From NCBI RefSeq assembly GCF_002101555.1, contig NZ_LQOL01000028.1:1-41483 (forward strand): 41,483 bases of DNA, given 5' to 3'. The notes under the pieces were generated by a model. That model was not told the origin of the DNA. It did not search any database and was given only the letters and a program-made list of their open reading frames with translations. Source of the DNA: Mycolicibacterium canariasense (GTDB lineage Bacteria; Actinomycetota; Actinomycetes; Mycobacteriales; Mycobacteriaceae). Shown here piece after piece: positions 6,545 to 14,674 of the stretch. Made by a program: the position numbers and the translations under genes. Numbering within the stretch: the first letter of the stretch is position 1; every line of letters begins with the position of its first letter.

Positions 6545-8365
6545 TCACGCCAACGAGTCCACCCAGGCCTGATGTAACCCGGCGAAATGCCCACCGGCAT
6601 CGATCAATTCGCCCGGTGGTCCGTCCTCGATGATGCGCCCGTGCTCCAGCACCAGCACCCGGTCCGCGCTGAGCACCGTGGACAGCCGGTGCGCGATGAC
6701 CACCGCGGTCCGGTCGGCCAGCACCGTCACCAACGCCTTCTGCACCAACCGCTCACTGGGCACGTCCAGCGACGACGTCGCCTCATCCAGAATCAGCACC
6801 GCCGGATCGGCCAGGAACGCGCGGGCGAACGCGATCAGCTGCCGCTGCCCGGCGGACAGCCGACCGCCGCGCTTGGCGACGTCGGTGTCGTACCCGTCGG
6901 GCAGCGCGTCGATGAACCGGTCGGCGCCGACGGCCACCGCCGCGGCGCGCACCTCGGCGTCGGTGGCCGAGGGCCGGCCGAACCGGATGTTGTCGGCGAC
7001 GGTGCCCTCGAACATGAAGTTCTCCTGGGTCACCATCACCACATGCCGGCGCAGCTCGGCCTGTTCGATATCGCGCAGATCGACCCCGTCCAGGCTGACC
7101 GTCCCGGCCACCGGGTCGTAAAACCGGGCGATCAGTTTGGCGATGGTGGTCTTTCCGGCACCGGTGGTGCCAACCAGCGCGACCGTCTGCCCGGCCGGGA
7201 CATGCAGCGACAGGTCCGGCAGCACCGGACGGCCCGGCACGTACTCGAATCGCACGCCACGGAACACGACCTCGCCGCGCACCACCGGCAGCGCCACCGG
7301 ATGCTCCGGGTCACGGATCCCGGGCTCGGTGGCCAGCACCCCGGAGATCTTCTCCAGCGCCGCCGACGCCGACTGGAAGGTGTTGAAGAACTGCGAGATC
7401 TCCTGCATCGGCTCGAAGAAGATGCGCAGATACAGCAGGAACGCGGTGAGCGTGCCCAGCGTCATCTGCCCGCCGAGAACCCGGTAACCGCCGTAGAGCA
7501 ACACCACACCTGTGGCGAGGTTGCCGACCAGCCGCACGCTGGGCATGAAGATCGCAAGCAGTTTGAAGGCCCGCTCGTTGATCGACTTGTACTGGTCGGC
7601 AACGTCTTCGAAGATCTCCTGGTTGCGCGGCTCGCGCCGGTAGGCCTGCACGGCCTTGATCCCGGTCATGGTTTCGACGAACTGGACGATCACCAATGCA
7701 GCGGCTTCCCGCACCTTGAGGTAGGTGCGAGACGACTCCGAGCGGAACCACATCACCAGCGCCACCAGAATGGGGAAGGCGCACAAGCACATCAGGCCCA
7801 GCCGCCAGTCCAGTACGACCAGCAGCACCGCGGTGCCGCACATCGTCAGCACGGCGGTGATCAACCCGTCGAACCCGGTGGCCAGCATGTCCTGGATGGC
7901 CTCGATGTCATTGGTCGACCGGGCAACCACCCGGCCCGAGGTGTAGCGATCGTGGAAGGCCACATCGAGGCGCTGGAAATGCCGGAACAGCCTGCGCCGC
8001 AACTCCAGCAGCACGTCCTGCCCCATCCGGCCCGACCGCCGCAGGAACACCATCCGACTGCCGCCCTGGACGACCACCACCCCGCACAGCACCGCGAGGA
8101 TGACCACCAGCTCACGCGCCGAGCCACCATTCACGATGGGCGGGATGCCGTGGTCGATGCCGCGCTGCACCAGGATCGGCACCGACAACCGGGCCGCGTT
8201 CTCGACCACCACGATGATCGCGAGGAGGGCGATCATCGTGCGGTAGGGCCGCAGCAGATCGAACAACAGGTGGCGGGCCTCGCGCCGCCGCGAGATGGAT
8301 TCGTCGATCGGCAGATCGTCGTCGTGGTCGTCGACCTTGCGCCCGCGCCAGTCCGTGACACTCAT
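6545..8365 (-). CDS. ABC exporter half-transporter, canonical-ATPase subunit
   Basis: This is a 606-residue fused permease-ATPase of the multidrug/lipid exporter type. Six transmembrane segments fill the first 340 or so residues. The nucleotide-binding domain has Walker A GTTGAGKTT, Q-loop QENFMF, signature LSAGQ, Walker B LILDEATSSLD with the catalytic Glu, and switch His in IAHRLST. The signature is LSAGQ rather than LSGGQ, typical of the partner that completes a degenerate ATP site in heterodimers such as BmrCD or TM287/288. ATG 8365 overlaps the stop of the upstream half-transporter (ATGA), so I prefer it over the longer frame from 8431. The substrate cannot be told from sequence. Confidence 0.9.
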   Translation of the reverse strand: MSVTDWRGRKVDDHDDDLPIDESISRRREARHLLFDLLRPYRTMIALLAIIVVVENAARLSVPILVQRGIDHGIPPIVNGGSARELVVILAVLCGVVVVQGGSRMVFLRRSGRMGQDVLLELRRRLFRHFQRLDVAFHDRYTSGRVVARSTNDIEAIQDMLATGFDGLITAVLTMCGTAVLLVVLDWRLGLMCLCAFPILVALVMWFRSESSRTYLKVREAAALVIVQFVETMTGIKAVQAYRREPRNQEIFEDVADQYKSINERAFKLLAIFMPSVRLVGNLATGVVLLYGGYRVLGGQMTLGTLTAFLLYLRIFFEPMQEISQFFNTFQSASAALEKISGVLATEPGIRDPEHPVALPVVRGEVVFRGVRFEYVPGRPVLPDLSLHVPAGQTVALVGTTGAGKTTIAKLIARFYDPVAGTVSLDGVDLRDIEQAELRRHVVMVTQENFMFEGTVADNIRFGRPSATDAEVRAAAVAVGADRFIDALPDGYDTDVAKRGGRLSAGQRQLIAFARAFLADPAVLILDEATSSLDVPSERLVQKALVTVLADRTAVVIAHRLSTVLSADRVLVLEHGRIIEDGPPGELIDAGGHFAGLHQAWVDSLA

Positions 8366-10266
8366 GACTGCTGGGCCTTCCACGACAGCGCCTCGTCCTC
8401 CAGGCGCAGCCGGTCCAGCTGGGCCCGGCACTCGTCGTCCTCCCAGTCGCAGACCCGTTCGGCGCCGTCGTCGAGCTCGTCGTCGGCGGCCAGCAGGTAC
8501 CGGTACTCGGCCACCGACGCCAACAGCTCACTGTGCGTGCCGATGGCGATGATGGTGCCGTCCTGCAGCAGCGCCACCCGGTCGGCCAGCAGCACCGTCG
8601 AGGCGCGGTGGGCCACCACGATGCCGGTGACGTTGCGCAGCACCCGGCGCAGCGCCTCGGTGACGACGGCCTCGGTGTGCACGTCCAGCGCGGACAGCGT
8701 GTCGTCGAGCACCAGCACCGACGGGTCGGCCAGGATGGCGCGGGCCAGCGAAAGCCGTTGCCGCTGACCGCCGGACAGGCTGATGCCCTGCTCCCCGATG
8801 CGGGTGTCCAGCCCGAACGGCAGGTCGTAGACGAAGTCGGCCGAGGCGACGCTTATGGCCTCGGCCAGCTGGTCCGCACTCGCGTCCGGGTTGCCCAGCT
8901 GCAGGTTTTCCCGCACCGACATGGAGAACAGCGTCGGGTCCTCGAAGGCGGTGGCCACCGCCTGCCGCAGCGCAGGCAGCGAGAGGTCGCGAATATCCTT
9001 GCCGTCCAGCAGGATCCTCCCCTCGGTGACGTCGTACAGCCGGGACAGCAGCGCGGCCAGCACCGACTTGCCCGACCCGGTGGCACCGACCAGGGCCACG
9101 GTCTCCCCCGGCTCGACGGTCAGGTTCACGTACCGCAGAGCCCACGCCTCGGAATCGGCAAATCGAAAGCCGACGTCAACGAGCTCAAGCCGCCCGCCGC
9201 GCGGGGTCGCACGGACCGGACCGTCGACGATCTCCCGCGGCGCGTCGAAGATCTCGGTGACCCTGTTGGCCGCGGTCATGGCCTCCTGCGTCATCGACAG
9301 CAGATAGCCCAGCGAGGCGATGGGCCAGACCAGCGACAGCATCATGGTGATGAACGCGACCAGGGTGCCCATGCTGACCAGACCGTGCCCGGCCGCGTAC
9401 GCGCCGAAGCCCAGCACGATGATCAGCGTGATGTTCGGGATGACCTCCAGCAGCGTCCAGAACTTCGCGGACACCGACACCTTGTTGATCTCGGTGCCGT
9501 ACAGGCCCGTCGCCCGCTCGTCGAAGCGGTGGTAGGCGTACCGCTCGCGGCCGAACGACTTGATCACCCGCAGCCCCAGCGCGGCTTCCTCGACATGCGT
9601 GGCGACGTTGCCGGACTGGTCCTGCGACAGCCGCGACAGCCGGGTGAACTCACGCTGGAAATGCAGCACGGTGAGCGTGATGGGCACGATGGACACCACC
9701 ACCACGACGCCGAGCGGCCAGTACATGCTCAGCAGCAGTGCCGTCACCACGATGATCTGGACGATGTTGAGCATCAGGAACAGCAGCCCGAAGGACAGGA
9801 ACTGCCGGATGGTGCTGAGATCGTTCATCACCCGGGAGAGCAACTGGCCGGACTGCCACTGGCCGTGGAAGTTCATCGGCAGGATCTGTAGCCGCGCGTA
9901 GAGGTCCTTGCGGATATCGGCCTCGACTCCCATGGTGGCGCGGGCGACCAGCCACCGGCGGATGAACCACAGCACCGCTTCGCTGACGCCGACGGCCGTG
10001 GCGGCCAGGCCCAAGATCCACAGGCCGCGTTCATCCTGGTGGCGCACCGGTCCGTCGATCACCGCCTTGGTCAGCAGTGGGATGGCGACGGTGGCGCCGA
10101 GGCTCGCGAACGCCGCGACCACCATGACGGTCCAACGCATCCGGTAGGGCTTGAGGTACGGCAACAGCCGGATGATGTCCGACGACGAGCGGATGCGCCG
10201 CGGTGGCGGCGCGATGGCCGGCGTCGAGCGCAGCCCGCTACCCTCCGTTTGCATTGCACTCCCCAC
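8362..10266 (-). CDS. ABC exporter half-transporter, degenerate-ATPase subunit
   Basis: This is a 634-residue half-transporter with six membrane segments followed by an ATPase domain. It has Walker A GATGSGKS, canonical signature LSGGQ, and Walker B LVLDDTLSALD, in which the catalytic Glu is replaced by Asp. This is the classic asymmetric subunit of heterodimeric type IV exporters. A charged C-terminal tail of about 40 residues (DDELDDGAE onward, with two Cys) follows the domain and is unusual. It is first in a two-gene minus-strand operon, with a 4-base overlap with its partner. It is transcribed away from prrA, and a strong palindrome lies in the shared intergenic region. A multidrug or lipid export function is inferred from the family. 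Confidence 0.9.
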   Translation of the reverse strand: MGSAMQTEGSGLRSTPAIAPPPRRIRSSSDIIRLLPYLKPYRMRWTVMVVAAFASLGATVAIPLLTKAVIDGPVRHQDERGLWILGLAATAVGVSEAVLWFIRRWLVARATMGVEADIRKDLYARLQILPMNFHGQWQSGQLLSRVMNDLSTIRQFLSFGLLFLMLNIVQIIVVTALLLSMYWPLGVVVVVSIVPITLTVLHFQREFTRLSRLSQDQSGNVATHVEEAALGLRVIKSFGRERYAYHRFDERATGLYGTEINKVSVSAKFWTLLEVIPNITLIIVLGFGAYAAGHGLVSMGTLVAFITMMLSLVWPIASLGYLLSMTQEAMTAANRVTEIFDAPREIVDGPVRATPRGGRLELVDVGFRFADSEAWALRYVNLTVEPGETVALVGATGSGKSVLAALLSRLYDVTEGRILLDGKDIRDLSLPALRQAVATAFEDPTLFSMSVRENLQLGNPDASADQLAEAISVASADFVYDLPFGLDTRIGEQGISLSGGQRQRLSLARAILADPSVLVLDDTLSALDVHTEAVVTEALRRVLRNVTGIVVAHRASTVLLADRVALLQDGTIIAIGTHSELLASVAEYRYLLAADDELDDGAERVCDWEDDECRAQLDRLRLEDEALSWKAQQS

Positions 10267-10364
10267 TGAGACTGTCTAACTCATGGCACCGACATCCATG
10301 TCGCTGTGGGACCCCCCCGACTCTGATATTCCCACGCCGGACAACCGAATAACCTGACGCTAGA

Positions 10365-10384
10365 ACCTCAACAATTATTGAGGT
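10365..10384. promoter_or_regulatory. 20-bp operator-like palindrome between the ABC operon and prrA
   Basis: ACCTCAACAATTATTGAGGT is palindromic except for one mismatched pair (positions 10372 and 10377). It sits about 100 bases before the ABC start and 68 bases before prrA, in a relatively AT-rich patch. The form suits a MarR- or GntR-type dimer. Which gene it controls, and which regulator binds it, cannot be seen. Confidence 0.65.
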
Positions 10385-10451
10385 CAATTCAATTCCGGGC
10401 CGCGGCGCCAGCCTGCCGCAATCGTGGTCGTCCATCAGGCAAGATGGCCGT

Positions 10452-11162
10452 ATGGAAAGCGGAGCCAGTGGAGCAGTCTCACCCCGGGTCCTCGTCGTCG
10501 ACGATGATCCCGACGTACTGGCGTCGTTGGAGCGCGGCCTGCGGCTGTCCGGATTCGAGGTCGCCACGGCGGTCGACGGTGCCGAGGCCCTGCGCAGCGC
10601 CACCGAGACCCGGCCCGACGCCATCGTGCTGGATATCAACATGCCCGTGCTGGACGGCGTCAGCGTGGTCACCGCGTTGCGCGCCATGGACAACGACGTG
10701 CCGGTATGCGTGCTGTCGGCCCGCAGCTCGGTGGACGACAGAGTGGCCGGCCTGGAAGCCGGCGCCGACGACTACCTGGTCAAACCGTTCGTGCTGCAGG
10801 AACTGGTCGCGCGGGTCAAGGCGTTGTTGCGCCGCCGCGGGTCGACCGCGACGTTCTCCTCGGAGACCATCTCGGTCGGTCCGCTCGAAGTGGACATCCC
10901 CGGCCGGCGAGCCAGGGTCAACGGTGCCGACGTCGACCTGACCAAGCGCGAGTTCGACCTGCTGGCCGTGCTCGCCGAGCACAAGACCGCCGTGCTGTCC
11001 CGGGCGCAGCTGCTCGAGCTGGTGTGGGGGTACGACTTCGCCGCCGACACCAACGTCGTGGACGTGTTCATCGGCTATCTGCGCCGCAAGCTGGAGGCCG
11101 GTGGTGCACCCCGGTTGCTGCACACCGTCCGCGGCGTGGGGTTTGTGCTCAGGCAGCAGTAG
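10452..11162 (+). CDS. prrA: two-component response regulator PrrA
   Basis: This 236-residue OmpR-class regulator matches mycobacterial PrrA almost throughout, as I recall it. The receiver domain has the acidic pocket D17-D19, phospho-acceptor D61 (IVLDINMP) and the conserved Lys in DDYLVKPF. The C-terminal winged helix contains [13 protein letters not shown] and ends [11 protein letters not shown]. PrrA works with sensor PrrB; the pair is essential in M. tuberculosis and has been tied to nitrogen, lipid and dormancy-related gene control in M. smegmatis. ATG 10452 is the natural start. The prrB gene begins directly after its stop. Confidence 0.96.
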   Translation: MESGASGAVSPRVLVVDDDPDVLASLERGLRLSGFEVATAVDGAEALRSATETRPDAIVLDINMPVLDGVSVVTALRAMDNDVPVCVLSARSSVDDRVAGLEAGADDYLVKPFVLQELVARVKALLRRRGSTATFSSETISVGPLEVDIPGRRARVNGADVDLTKREFDLLAVLAEHKTAVLSRAQLLELVWGYDFAADTNVVDVFIGYLRRKLEAGGAPRLLHTVRGVGFVLRQQ

Positions 11163-12533
11163 ATGGACCTGAACGACCGTCTCTACCGGCTGCTGGGACT
11201 CCCCAAGCGGGCGCTGTCGCTGCGCACCATCGTGCTCGCGGCATCGTTCGGTGTGGTGGCCACCGCCATCACCATCTGCACCTGGGTGTGGATCGGCATC
11301 ACCAACGAGCAATACAGCCAGCTGGACCGTCGGCTCGACTCGATCGGCAGCCTCGGCGACGTGACCACCCTGCTCAGCAGCGCCCTCAACGATCACGCCG
11401 ATGAGCCCACGGCCAACGGCGGCCTGGTGCGCACCGCTCGCATCGCCGGATCCACCGTCTCGACGCCGGACGACATCGTGCTGCCCGAATTCCCCGACGG
11501 CTTCGCCACCACCACCATCAACGGCGTCGACTACCGGGTGCGCACCTTCAGCGCGGGGCAGGCGTCCGTGGCGCTGGGAGCGCCCACCACCGAGACCGAG
11601 CACCAGATCGACGCCCAACACCGGCGGGTGCTGCTGATCGGTGGTGGCGTCGTCGGCGGCACCGCCATCGTCGGCTGGATCATCTCGGCCATCATGATCA
11701 CCCCGTTCCGGCGGCTGGCCCAGCAGGCCCGGGCCATCAACGCCCAGTCCAAACCCGAAGCGATCCAGGTGCGCGGGGTGTGGGAGGCCACCGAGATCGC
11801 CGAGGCCGTGGAAGGCATGCTGGCCCGCATCGGCGACGAGCAGCAGCGCACCAAGGCCGCCCTGGAATCGGCCCGCGATTTCGCGGCCGTCGCCTCACAC
11901 GAGCTGCGCACCCCGCTGACCGCGATGCGCACCAATCTCGAGGTGCTCGACACCCTGGACATGCCCGACGAGCAGCGCAAGGAGGTGCTCGGGGACGTCA
12001 TCCGCACCCAATCCCGGATCGAGGCGACGCTGACGGCGCTGGAGCGACTGGCCCAGGGCGAACTGACCACCGCCGACGACCACGTTCCGGTGGACATCAC
12101 CGAACTGCTCGACCGCGCCGCCCACGACGCGATGCGGGTGTATCCCGATCTGGACGTGTCGCTGGTGCCCGCCCCGACGGTGCTGATCCTCGGGCTGCCC
12201 GCCGGGTTGCGACTGGCGGTGGACAACGCCATAGCCAACGCCGTCAAGCACGGTAACGCCACCCGGGTGCAGCTGTCGGCGGTCAGCTCACGCGCCGGGG
12301 TGGAGATCGCCGTGGACGACGACGGGGTCGGCGTTCCCGAGGATGAGCGCACCCGGGTGTTCGAGCGGTTCTCGCGCGGCTCGACGGCATCACATTCCGG
12401 GTCGGGGCTGGGCTTGGCACTGGTCGCTCAGCAGGCCGAATTGCACGGTGGCACTGCATCGTTGGAGGCCAGCCCGCTGGGCGGGACGCGACTGCTGCTG
12501 CGCCTGCCCGGGCCGGTGCCCCAGCCGAGCTGA
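11163..12533 (+). CDS. prrB: sensor histidine kinase PrrB
   Basis: This is a 456-residue membrane sensor kinase. Transmembrane helices lie at about 23-46 and 156-180, enclosing an extracytoplasmic sensor region of about 110 residues. A HAMP-like segment, the dimerisation/phospho-acceptor helix with H246 in ASHELRTPL, an N-box (DNAIANAVKHG) and glycine boxes (DDDGVGVP, GSGLGLAL) follow. Its ATG immediately follows the prrA stop with no spacer, so the two are co-transcribed and probably coupled. It phosphorylates PrrA; the signal is unknown. Only three bases separate its stop from the convergent membrane gene on the other strand. Confidence 0.95.
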   Translation: MDLNDRLYRLLGLPKRALSLRTIVLAASFGVVATAITICTWVWIGITNEQYSQLDRRLDSIGSLGDVTTLLSSALNDHADEPTANGGLVRTARIAGSTVSTPDDIVLPEFPDGFATTTINGVDYRVRTFSAGQASVALGAPTTETEHQIDAQHRRVLLIGGGVVGGTAIVGWIISAIMITPFRRLAQQARAINAQSKPEAIQVRGVWEATEIAEAVEGMLARIGDEQQRTKAALESARDFAAVASHELRTPLTAMRTNLEVLDTLDMPDEQRKEVLGDVIRTQSRIEATLTALERLAQGELTTADDHVPVDITELLDRAAHDAMRVYPDLDVSLVPAPTVLILGLPAGLRLAVDNAIANAVKHGNATRVQLSAVSSRAGVEIAVDDDGVGVPEDERTRVFERFSRGSTASHSGSGLGLALVAQQAELHGGTASLEASPLGGTRLLLRLPGPVPQPS

Positions 12534-12536
12534 CGC

Positions 12537-13103
12537 TCAGGGAGCCGTCAGGCAGTAGGTCCGCACCGGCTCGGGGTAGCTGTAGGTGGTGGCGTCGGCC
12601 GGGCACTGGGCGGCGGCGGAGTCGAATCGCTGGATCACCTTGTAGGCCTTGTCATCGGTGGTGGTGCAATCGGTTTGTTCGAGGTTCTTGCCGTCCGCGG
12701 TGGGGTGATAGCAGTGCCCGGCGGTGAGGTTCTCGACGAGGCACAACCGGCCGACCGCGCGGTGGTCCAAAGTCCAGTCATAGCTGATGTAGTTGGCGTT
12801 GGCGCATGCGCGGTCGCTGTCCAGTACGGCGCCGACGGTGAAGCTGGGGTCCACACCACAGTCGGTGCGGTGCACGTCTTTTCCGTCAGCACCGAGCGCA
12901 ACACAGTCTCCGACAAGGAAACTGGTGATCTCCTGCTTCGCGGCGGTGGTCGCCTGCTGCACTTGGTGCTTCTCGGCCAGGCTGAACTTGGCCAGCAGGA
13001 TCAGCGACACACCGATGATGGTGAAGGCCAGTCGGGCCTTTTTGGTCCGCCACCAACGCGTTTTGGCCACCGGAGGCGCAGCAGGGGGTTGCAGATCGGT
13101 CAT
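12537..13103 (-). CDS. membrane-anchored protein with two tandem four-cysteine repeats
   Basis: This is a 188-residue protein of unknown function. A short cytoplasmic N-terminus rich in Pro and Lys leads into one transmembrane helix (about 24-42), leaving the rest outside. The outer part is an internal duplication. Repeat one has C67, C82, C100 and C121; repeat two has C131, C146, C167 and C184. Each begins G-x-C, has ADGK then TDC, and ends in C-L. The pattern recalls LppU-like and septum-formation-type actinobacterial modules, but I cannot assign it firmly. GGAC lies close before ATG 13103. Its upstream region shares a promoter block with the next minus-strand gene. Confidence 0.75.
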   Translation of the reverse strand: MTDLQPPAAPPVAKTRWWRTKKARLAFTIIGVSLILLAKFSLAEKHQVQQATTAAKQEITSFLVGDCVALGADGKDVHRTDCGVDPSFTVGAVLDSDRACANANYISYDWTLDHRAVGRLCLVENLTAGHCYHPTADGKNLEQTDCTTTDDKAYKVIQRFDSAAAQCPADATTYSYPEPVRTYCLTAP

Positions 13104-13153
13104 GACGTTCGTCCTTCGCTTGCTTGAGCGCCCGCGTTCCGGGCATATGCAGA

Positions 13154-13208
13154 TGTAGTCGCGGAAGATCGGGCGATCCGAACGCCGTAGGACCGTGATC
13201 TACGCCAC
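13154..13208 (-). promoter_or_regulatory. promoter block A with CRP-like half-degenerate palindrome
   Basis: Read on the minus strand, this holds CGTTCGG (13184-13178), 16 bases, then CGACTACA (13161-13154). Ten bases upstream is a GTGATC/GGCGTAGATCAC palindrome (13195-13208), a one-mismatch version of GTGA-N6-TCAC. The same elements recur before the gene starting at 13887, which argues that they are real regulatory DNA. The sigma factor is not identifiable to me. Confidence 0.55.
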
Positions 13209-13233
13209 GGCGCACTTTCCTCGGCTACGGCCG

Positions 13234-13887
13234 TCAGAAGTCGATGAGTCCCAGGGTGTAGAGGATCGCAACCGACACGGGATCCACCAGGCCCTGCCCC
13301 AATACCGGAGTCGGGCCGTTGTCGATGACTCGCTGGGCCAGCGCGGCTCGGGTGGCGTACCAGCACGTCGGGCACAGTCGCCCGAGCACCGCGGCAGTGG
13401 AGCCGTCGCCGTTGATCAGCGTGTCACCGTCTGCGGCTACGGTCACCGAGTCAGCAAGCAGGACACCGAGTTTCGCGCAGATCAGGTCGCGCACCGCCGT
13501 GCCGGCCCGAGACAGCTCGGGTACCGACGGTCGGCCGAGTTCGTTGCGTTCGTCGCGTGCGACCCGCAGGAGATAGTTCTGCCCGTCGGTCAGTGTCGCG
13601 CTGTCGCCCAACGGCAGTGCGATGTTGATCATCGCCAGCATCGAGGCTTCCCGTCGCGTCGCATGGAAACGAGCGATCTCGGCTGCCACCCGCTCCCGGT
13701 CGAGCCGGGCAGCCTCCGCGTCGAGCAAGTGCCGATCGGCATCCCAGTGCCCGGCGTCGGCGGGCAGGTACGGCTGCAACGCTTCGCAGCTCGCGTAGTC
13801 GATGAGTAGCTGGGGAAAGGACACCGTCATCCTGGCGGGCAGGAACAGTCCGGCTTCGAAAGCGTCGGCGGCGCGGCGTCGGATCAT
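13234..13887 (-). CDS. conserved-looking protein of unknown function
   Basis: This is a soluble-looking protein of 217 residues from ATG 13887. A longer frame begins at GTG 13896, but the strong GGGGGGAGG ribosome site ends directly against that GTG and sits eight bases from the ATG, so the ATG is the better start. There is no signal peptide or membrane helix. The middle is Arg/Ala/Glu-rich and helical (about 60-90), and there is a CPTCW pair near residue 175 that might bind metal or form a disulfide. I recognise no family. It is a single-gene unit behind promoter block B. Confidence 0.65.
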   Translation of the reverse strand: MIRRRAADAFEAGLFLPARMTVSFPQLLIDYASCEALQPYLPADAGHWDADRHLLDAEAARLDRERVAAEIARFHATRREASMLAMINIALPLGDSATLTDGQNYLLRVARDERNELGRPSVPELSRAGTAVRDLICAKLGVLLADSVTVAADGDTLINGDGSTAAVLGRLCPTCWYATRAALAQRVIDNGPTPVLGQGLVDPVSVAILYTLGLIDF

Positions 13888-13949
13888 CGCCGACACCTCC
13901 CCCCTGCAAACACATCCCGCCCGTCAACCGATGACGCGCATCTACAAGG

Positions 13950-13994
13950 TGTAGTCGGGAACCGAGCCCGAAACCGAACGGTGATCTAGGTCAC
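13950..13994 (-). promoter_or_regulatory. promoter block B with CRP-like palindrome
   Basis: On the minus strand this has the same CGTTCGG-N16-CGACTACA arrangement as the block before the gene at 13103 (here 13980-13974 and 13957-13950). The palindrome GTGATCTAGGTCAC (13981-13994) has perfect GTGA/TCAC half-sites and abuts CGTTCGG directly, so it is 10 bp closer than in block A. CRP (Rv3676 type) is the obvious candidate binder. Confidence 0.55.
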
Positions 13995-14014
13995 GGCAAC
14001 CTGACGAAGTTACG

Positions 14015-14377
14015 TCAGCGCGCACCCAGCAGGTCGATGACGAAAATGAGCGTCTTGCCGGACAACCGGTGACCGCCACCGACGGGGCCGTAGGCCTGCT
14101 CCGGCGGGATGGTGAGCTTGCGCCGGCCGCCCACCCGCATCCCGGGAATGCCGTCCTGCCAACCTTGGATCAGGCCGCGCAGCGGGAAGGTGATCGACTC
14201 GCCGCGATTCCACGAGCTGTCGAACTCCTCGCCGGTGTCGTACTCGACGCCGACGTAATGCACCTCGACGGTGCCGCCGGGCACCGCTTCTTCCCCGTCG
14301 CCGACGGTCACGTCTTCGATGACCAGCTCCGTGGGGGCGGGGCCATCCGGAAATTCGATCTCAGGTTTTGTAGCCAC
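14015..14377 (-). CDS. FKBP-type peptidyl-prolyl cis-trans isomerase
   Basis: This is a 120-residue single-domain FKBP, probably cytoplasmic as there is no signal peptide. Family motifs are VEVHYVGVEYDTGEEFDSSW, FPLRGLIQGWQDGIPGMRVGG, RRKLTIPPEQAYG and a final LIFVIDLL strand. It catalyses cis-trans isomerisation of prolyl peptide bonds and assists folding. The conserved aromatic pocket residues (Tyr, Phe, Trp, Ile) are present, so it is likely active. It is transcribed divergently from the small Rv0898c-type gene, with only 32 bases between the starts. Confidence 0.93.
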   Translation of the reverse strand: MATKPEIEFPDGPAPTELVIEDVTVGDGEEAVPGGTVEVHYVGVEYDTGEEFDSSWNRGESITFPLRGLIQGWQDGIPGMRVGGRRKLTIPPEQAYGPVGGGHRLSGKTLIFVIDLLGAR

Positions 14378-14409
14378 GCTTGCCCACCGTAGTCGGGCAC
14401 ACTAGGTCC

Positions 14410-14658
14410 ATGGCCACCGATGCGGACATCCTCGCCGAAGTCAACAAACTCGTCGCCGAAGAGCAGGAGCTGCGCTCCGCGCTGCAGCACCGTGAGATCG
14501 ACGAATCGACCGAACACCAGCGGCTGCGCTCCATCGAGGTGCAACTCGACCAGTGCTGGGATCTGCTGCGCCAGCGCCGGGCCCTGCGCGAATCCGGTGG
14601 CGATCCCGATCAGGCGACCGCGCGCCCCGCCGATGAGGTCGAGGGCTACCTCGGCTGA
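14410..14658 (+). CDS. small helical protein, DUF2630 / Rv0898c type
   Basis: This is an 82-residue, highly charged, helical protein with the pattern ADILAEVNKLVAEEQELR, then LRSIEVQLDQCWDLLRQRRA, matching the conserved actinobacterial Rv0898c family (DUF2630). The function is unknown. ATG 14410 is chosen over the upstream in-frame 14380 because the extension would run through the FKBP start region and looks non-coding. The oxidoreductase gene follows 16 bases after its stop, so the two probably form one operon, as in M. tuberculosis. Confidence 0.85.
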   Translation: MATDADILAEVNKLVAEEQELRSALQHREIDESTEHQRLRSIEVQLDQCWDLLRQRRALRESGGDPDQATARPADEVEGYLG

Positions 14659-14674
14659 CCGCGGCGTGGCCCCG

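Noticed and set aside
6004..6600. 198-codon minus-strand frame in the junction region
   Set aside because: It runs through both hairpins and into the ABC gene end, with no recognisable domain or ribosome site.
6587..8767. Long plus-strand open frame (726 codons) opposite the ABC genes
   Set aside because: It is the mirror of a GC-rich coding strand, His/Gln/Arg-rich with no domain; the minus strand has full ABC motifs.
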